DNA from: Takakia lepidozioides
Taxonomy: Eukaryota; Streptophyta; Takakiopsida; Takakiales; Takakiaceae
NCBI GenBank assembly: GCA_030704615.1
Contig: CM060731.1
Coordinates: 33,170,001-33,234,000 of the forward strand
Direction: 5' to 3'
DNA length: 64,000 nucleotides
The notes beneath the pieces were generated by a model that was not told where the DNA came from, did not search any database, and saw nothing but the letters and a program-made list of their open reading frames with translations. Each line of letters begins with the position of its first letter. The stretch's first letter is position 1. Positions 57,600 to 64,000 of this stretch are shown here, piece by piece. Made by a program: the position numbers and the translations under genes.

Positions 57600-60548
57600 A
57601 GGCTACATCAAAGCGTGCAAAGGAAGGGGGACCTCAGGCTGTGGCTCCTGCTGCAGGTCCACCTTCGACATGGGTGCAACAGGCCCCGAATGGGCCATGG
57701 CTACAGTCCACAGGCGGGCAAACGTCGCTGAGCAAGGACCGCCTACCTGGCAGCAGCCCATGGCCCCACTACCCATAACCAATTCATGGTCATGGATACC
57801 AGGTGGGTCCAATTCCGGAGGTAATGGAGCATGGGTACAAGGAGCTGCCCAAACTTGGGCACCTCCTTGTCCCACTGCTAGTGGGCAGTGGGCAGGCCCC
57901 CCTTTTAATGGTGGTCCTCCTCCATTCACACCCCCTCATGGTGATGATCACGATTCCACACAGCAAGGGGATGTGCATTCTGAGGCTGCAGACAGAAAAT
58001 GTGCAAAGAGGCAGGCTTCAAAGGCACAAGACACTAATCCCAAATCCCGAAAGGCCGCTGGGCTGAAGGCGCACAAGGTACAACTAAACTCTAAGGGGGC
58101 AGTAGACCAAGGGTGTGAGGGGAAGGATTACTGGCAGAGCTCCTTGCGGGGACTGTGCATCAGATATCTTGATCCTAGCATTTTGCTAGCAGACAAGCAA
58201 GAACCCAGTGACATGGCCAAGGTTAAGGAAGCCATGGACGAGGATTTTGAGTACAATCCTCAACCTATGAGCGTATCCAAGTTCCATGCAGCATGTGGGA
58301 GGATTGTAAAAGTGTACCGCCAGAAACTGAAGTTGGGGTGGAAGGCTGGAAGTTCATGCCCTCCGAGTGTAGAGTCCACCCATTGGGAGGCATTGGTGAA
58401 GTATTGGGAGTCCCCCAAGGGGCAGAAAGAGAGTGAGAACATGAAGAGAGCACGAGCCAATGTTACCAACCCATCGAGGGTTGGAAGAGCAGGGATGACT
58501 AGACAGGCAATGCGCTTGGTAATATGAATACCTGCACCACATGTATTAGTATATGTATATGTGTATGCATATTTACATGGTCTATGTGCATGGAGTAGGA
58601 CAGTAGAGGCGCCCTGTGGGTTTGTTGCGAAGTGGTGGTACAGTCTTGACTCTGTAAACTTGGAAATGATTTCATGAGTAGGGGCTTACTTGTTTTTGTT
58701 GTGGCACTGGCAGAAGAAAGACCGAGCAAGCAGTCCAAGCTTGACTGAGTTGGCACACGCCGCAAAGGTGGACAAAGGATATGGCTCCCAGTCACGTCAT
58801 GACGTAGAGGTAAATGTCGTGTGGCCCTTACTTTTTCACTACCTAGATTTCTTGCATCAGCAGACAGACCATACAAACTCATTATCTCCATGTTGTTTGG
58901 GTCTGTAGGGAGGAGGGAGTGCGATGCAGGCTCGACTGTCCCATCTTGGCGGTAGTGTGGTTGCCTTGTCAGAAACCCAGATCCCCACGATTGAGGGCGC
59001 ATTGGCCACTATAAAAGCTGAAGTGGCTAAGGCTTCCAAGGATAATGCCCAAAAACTGGATGCATTGATGGCAATGATGCTGGGAATATCGACGCCCGCC
59101 CCTCCTCCAATTGCTATACCAACATGTCCTTTAATTGCACCAGTGGATGATGACGCATGCTTGGAAATCAACACTTTTGTGCAAGAGGTGGGTTACATTA
59201 TTCTTCACCCCACGATTTTTTTTTTTTGCGTCCCTAAAGTGTTTCTTGAGTTTGAGATGAGCTGCTGTGGTATGTTTTGCTCAGGTGCAGGAAGAGAGCT
59301 CCACAAGTTGGGGAAAAGCCACATTTAGTGGTTGAGGACCCTGTAATCACTACTGTACGGGTGGGGTGCAAGGGGGCTCCTGACACGCAAGAAGAGAGGT
59401 GCAGGTGGGACAACACTGGCTGCTGGTGATGACGTCTGCTCCATTGACAATGCTGGTAAGGGTGACAGTAGGGTGTTGGCAAACAAGAATGTACCTATTC
59501 CTCACCAGGCAACTTCCCCACAGAAAGAGGTACCTCCTCCCAGACTTTATCTTGTTTCATTTTATTGGGCAGACTGTCCGTCATCTGTTACTCTCATGTA
59601 TGTTTTATTTAATGGTGTGCGTGACACCAATACAGCCATGAATGCATTATGAACATGTTGGTAAGTACTCATGTATTGTACCATGTTGTTTCTGGCATGT
59701 AAATAGGGGAGAAAAGCTGAGGAGCCTGCCCCAGCCGTCGTGAAGGGAGCTGAAAAAAAACAAACACGAAAAGCTGAACGTGTGACCAGAGCCACTGCTG
59801 CCAAAGACAGTTTCAAAATGGCTGATGCAATTGGCGACATAACACCAGCATCTAGCGGGAGTAAGGATCAGGTGGGCCTTTGAGGAGGCACCTGGTCCTG
59901 CTGTAATCCCCGTACTAGAGGTGAGCACCCATAAGCCTTCCCTGTTGGCTACGTTTGTTGTAGAATGTGGTCATTTAGCCATGTTGGGTACATGGCTGTG
60001 ACATTTACAGGGCTTTAGAGTTCTAAGGGGTGTTGGGGGGTGATGTTTGCAGGCTAAGAAAGCTGTTCTTCATACTTCCACATGCACTGCACCAATTGCG
60101 CCTACATAAAAGCCAACTCACAATTCAACCCCCTGCCACTCTCACAGATCCACTTATGCTACCAAAAGTACTGTACTCTTTCAATTTTTAATTGTAGTTG
60201 ACGTTCCTCATTCTCTAGCTTTCAATACCATCAGTATGGGTTGATTCATATGCATTTTGTGGTGGGTGTTGGGTGCAGTTTAAGATGAAGGACAAAGTCC
60301 ACCTGTATGATCTTTTATCATCACGACATAGGGTCTGCACTGGAGTTGTCACTGGTGTGCCTAACAAAGACACATATCACTGTCGAGTTATTCCTGAAGG
60401 CATGTACCATGTTGAGGTCCAGTATGTCCATGTTTCACATTGTGTGTTGCCTCATCCTAATGAGGAAGATGACCCACCGCAAACCGAGTTAGACCACGTC
60501 CTTAGTAGGAACACCCTTTGGCCAGAGAAGAACCTGAGGAGGGGTTAG
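57600..60548 (+). pseudogene. CACTA TNP1-type protein (Transposase_24 plus DUF8039-like end)
   Basis: Exon 1, to 58518, has a Pro/Gly/Trp-rich start, a basic stretch, then a Transposase_24-like domain: THWEALVKYWESPKGQKESE then MKRARANVTNPSRVGRAG. Exon 2 (58714-58809) continues it with SPSLTELAHAAK. Exon 3 (58909-59187) looks coiled-coil (IPTIEGALATIKAEVAKASK). Later exons near 59285-59530 and 59707-59880 include a basic, Ala-rich part, with a frame change near 59330. The last exon (about 60279-60548) resembles DUF8039 of plant CACTA proteins: HCVLPHPNEEDD and an end with LWPEKNL. In plants TNP1/TNPA-type proteins bind subterminal repeats; the repeats just downstream fit that role. Frame breaks suggest it is no longer intact. 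Confidence 0.65.
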
Positions 60549-60825
60549 AAGTATGGTTCGACCAGGCATAAACATTGCTGGCAGTGAAGAAAAGGCAGGA
60601 AAGTATTCATGGATTTTAGCATGCTTGCGGAGACGTAGTGTAGATGTAGTATGTCACCCTTGTTCATGGCTAGATTCTGTTGACTCTGTTCCTGCACTTT
60701 CTCTCTTGGATTCTATTGTGTTTTTTGAATGGTGAATCTTCAAGAGTATTTGGGTATGCATATTCGCTTGGAATGTATGGGAAATGTATGAGAATGTATG
60801 AATCACTTGCACACCACTCTGTTAG

Positions 60826-61702
60826 TGGTATATGTGAGACTGTCACAGTAGGCAAGAGTGGTTGTACGCCTCCAGATGCAGCCCTAACCACTAACATACC
60901 ACTCTGGCAGTAATAATTCCAATATATGGTCCCTTACGGACACATTGAGTGGTTTCAGCACACAACCTAACCACTACATCAATACTGGTACAACCACTCA
61001 GTCCGTGGTTTTAGCACATCAAGTAACCACTACTGCAATAATGCTACAACCAGTAGGTGGGCTTAGCACACAACCTAACCACTACCTCAATACTATTAGA
61101 ACCACTCAGACAATGGTTTTACCACACATCCTAACCACTATAGCAACACTGGTAGAACCACTCAATAAGTGATAATATACATTGTTTATTCTCGTTTCAT
61201 GACTATTCTTGTTATTCAATGCTCACTCATAGAGTTGTTTGTGTAGTCTTTGCATTTTCCAGCGCATCCCTAAAATAGGGCACGTGCTAATTTGCAATAT
61301 GGCCACGTGTTCATATCGTGGTCAACATAACCGTGCAACCGGATGCGTCCACGTGTCCATATGGATACGGACACATGTCCGTCCATTGCTAAGTATGATC
61401 GACGGAGTTGATGCATCCACGTCACATACGGTGGAAGTGGTTGGAATCACTATGTTCTAAAGTGATTTGTTTGCCACTGTGACACGTCAGATGTGACCTG
61501 GCTTACCACTGTGACACGTCACAAGTGGTTATTTTACCACTGTGACATGTAAGGGAATAGCTGGACTTGGAGGCAAGTGATAGTAAGCACTGTCTTTAAC
61601 CACTTTGGACACGTCATGTCTTTAACCACTGCTGAGTCAAGATCCACTGGTTCTATACCACTAGACATGCCAGAGTGGTTGGGTGTCTTTTCCCACCATA
61701 GC
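60826..61702. repeat. CACTA-like subterminal repeat region and right end
   Basis: Four direct units of about 56 bp (60950-61171) each contain AACCTAACCACTAC-like and ACAACCACTCAG-like words. They are followed by CCACTGTGACACGTCA repeats (61475-61555) and AACCACT words in both directions to 61680. The final stretch, read inverted, starts CTATGGTGGGAAAAGACACC, resembling a CACTA end that has lost its first two bases. It abuts gag sequence at about 61702. Confidence 0.6.
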
Positions 61703-63999
61703 AGGAGGAACATAGGGTGAGGATGTTGCAGACATGCCAAGCTCTGAGCCCACTGGAGCTTGAAACTTAGCATGATGTTGCATTGATTTGCTGTCAGCCA
61801 AGTCTGCCATTTTAAGATTAATTTATGCTAACATAGTCTTGTCATTGACAAAATGACGTCGCTGAGCCCAATTCTGAATAGTGGAAGGCAACCCAAGGAG
61901 AAAATACCTTTTAACCTTACGATCCCTCTCTGTCGGGTCTATGATATTTTCAACAGCAGCAAATTTAAGATCCATGTAATACTTCCACAAGGATTCCCCA
62001 GGTTGGTAAGTCCTGGCCGAAAGCTTGGTAAAGCAATCTAGAGGCCTCTCAGGAGGTTTGAACAAGGTCTTTGCCCGTTCCACAAAGAGTTGCCCAGTTG
62101 AGGCTGGGATCATCCATGACGGCTGCATGCAGGAAGTCACGAGCTGGTCCCTTCATGCTCATCCTAAAGATCACCATCTTGAAATTCTTAGGCACTCCAT
62201 TGATACTAGCAATGACCTCAAACATCTGAAGATGTCTATCAAAGTCTTCTCCCATGGTATATTCTGGATAAGGTTGAGTGGTCAGCTGGGAGATCAGATG
62301 ACAAGGCAGGCTATGGTTGATGTGACCAGGGAGGACAGACCCATGAGGAGGGCAACAGGGAACTATGGGAGCAGTACTACCATGCACATATCCAACATTA
62401 GATGCAAAATTATAACTCATACTATTATTGCTGGTTGATCCTGTAGCAGTTGAAGCTGACAGACGTGACGCCACCGTGCCCATGGGGAGAGCAGGTATTG
62501 CCACACTTGGCTGAGCAGCAGGGTTAGTAGACTGCAAGTGGGTTTGTGGCATTCCACTCATGGGAAGAGTGGATGCCACTCCCACCGGTTGTGTTGACAC
62601 AGATCTCTTATACTGCTAAGAGGGATATTGCTAGCATCCACGGACTGGCTAGAGACAAGATGTGGTGGCACCCCAGCCTGTGGAGCAGGGAGGGCCCCCA
62701 CTGAATGGCCAGCGATGGTAGGAGTCGGAGCAGTAGACACCTAGAGGGCCCTTGCATCATGACACCCCCACCTTGAACAACACCATGCACGTTCAACACA
62801 GGAAGATTGCCCACATGCATACCCAAATTTACAGGCAACAAGTTCCCTCCCCCGAGAGTGGGACTAGGGAAATTCACAACAGGCAGCACACTAGGACTCA
62901 AGTTAGCAACCTGGGTCGGCATACTGCTCGTAGTAGCCCATACATCCGAACCAGACCCTTTGATCCCTTGGACATGAATAGGATGGGAGGGCAGACCGTT
63001 TGATTCCCGAGCCAGCATAGGCTCGGTTCGTCTAGCCACCAAGGCCTCATCACGCCGATCATAAACAGAAAGGCCCTCGAGGGTGGCTATCCCAGACCCC
63101 TCATCAACCAATGTAATACTAGTTGGGGACTCTACAACTGCTCCCATCGTCCCAACATTCAAAAATTCATCATCATTCACCATGAAATTACCTGCCTGCA
63201 GGTTGTCCGATCCCTCATTCACTTCCACTACATTTTCGGCGAGCGGCTCTCCTGAATTATTCATGGACCTCTGTCTTCCGGATCTCAACCAAGTAGTTCT
63301 AGAATCATCTAGCATACAAGAAACGAGGTTGGATTGGAGGCATAACCTTTAAGCAGCAGGGATATGGAGCGTGGGCCGAGCACTTAGCGAGCTGTCTTCT
63401 GGAACCCAAGTGGAACAATACACCAACCTCAGCACCTTGTGTGACTGTAACTCGTAGATCCCCAACGCCAACCACTCCCAACCGTCAGCTCCTTTAAGCC
63501 AAAAACCAACGCGGGTGGTGTCACCCTCTCTCCAGGTGCGCGAAACCACAGTCGAGTTTGAACAGTCACTCAATCTCTCAAACGCACTCGGACGAACCAC
63601 TCGCTGTGAAGCAAAGGTAGTACCCACACCCAAGACCACTAGATAAGTTGACTGCACTATCAAGGCCCCACCTTTCAGACCATCAATTAACTGTGAATAA
63701 GTAGGTGCCAAGGCGCAAGGCCGGAGCTGAAACCGTAGTGCCCTCAAGATCAAAGCCCCCGTGCCTTGTAACATTAATGACAACCAACTTCGCCCTACCA
63801 CACCAGGGCCATGATGAAGCTCCGCACTTCGAACACCAGAAAGAGGTAGATACAAGCCAACTTCCAACCAGGTCAATTCACGATGGTTCAGAAAACGCGA
63901 CTTGATCGTCCTGGATGGTAGACGCTCTTCGTTGCGTAGCTCAATTTCGTGCTTAGCAAGTTGTCTGGCTTTGGATACCACCGCACCAGGCTCAAGCAA
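61703..63999 (-). mobile_element. Ty3/gypsy gag region, frameshifted and truncated
   Basis: Read leftward, a frame 63999-63349 (function unknown, possibly upstream or LTR-derived) is followed by the gag-like frame 63315-62608 starting MLDDSRTTWLRSGRQRSMNN. After a frameshift near 62660 comes 62600-62049, with FDRHLQMFEVIASINGVP and MKGPARDFLHAA, and after another near 62080 comes 62140-61823, with SLWKYYMDLKFAAVENIIDP and RYFLLGLPSTIQNWA. These match the Retrotrans_gag capsid pattern of gypsy elements. A TAA stands at 61823, yet the frame stays open to about 61702, where the CACTA-like end begins. No pol is in the window on this side. Confidence 0.75.
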
Positions 64000-64000
64000 A

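Noticed and set aside
60945..61172. 75-codon open frame
   Set aside because: It is an artefact of the 56-bp subterminal direct repeats.
1..64000. Bacterial or viral contamination
   Set aside because: GT-AG introns, plant-type domains and plant-type transposons run throughout the window.

Overview
The window is nuclear DNA of a plant-lineage eukaryote. I infer a streptophyte green alga, perhaps Chara-like. The host genes have many GT-AG introns, one carries a plant-type calmodulin-binding C-terminus, and another is a fungal/algal (UapA-like) NCS2 purine permease. The transposons (CACTA, MULE, hAT, Ty3/gypsy, LINE) are of kinds that crowd large plant and charophyte genomes. The species is inference; no marker gene is present.

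1-19.5 kb is host-gene territory. A plus-strand NCS2 permease runs from before the window to about 9.44 kb. Its introns are loaded with LINE 3' fragments, including two related copies and a tandem run of LINE tails. A minus-strand gene at 14.56-17.04 kb ends in a plant calmodulin-binding domain. Unrecognised minus-strand coding remnants lie at 10.3-11.7 and 19.2-19.5 kb.

19.5-29 kb is gene-poor. It holds three short inverted-repeat elements, two with clear 8-bp target duplications (hAT type), plus AT-rich sequence and microsatellites.

29-61.7 kb is a nested transposon zone. From left to right it holds a GC-rich inverted repeat, a decayed MULE transposase with DDE residues and a SWIM finger, and a divergent gene pair. 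The minus-strand member of the pair has a SWIM-like end. The plus-strand member resembles N6/N4 DNA methyltransferases. The zone continues with a CACTA TNP2 transposase split by a smaller CACTA element, a gypsy integrase fragment, and the second GC-rich inverted repeat. After these come a Ulp1-type protease pseudogene split by a 2.4 kb element with a palindrome-bearing satellite, a 103-bp tandem array, a CACTA TNP1-type gene, and subterminal repeats that stop inside a gypsy gag.

The methyltransferase-like gene, TNP2, Ulp1 and TNP1 all point the same way and could be the gene set of one very large CACTA-type transposon, later broken up. The divergent gene pair is surrounded by 19 degenerate copies of a roughly 30-bp palindrome. 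All copies are in introns or flanks, and several carry matched changes on both arms. This is the least explained signal in the window. Most transposon genes carry premature stops or frameshifts.

61.75-64 kb is the gag region of a minus-strand gypsy element with frameshifts.
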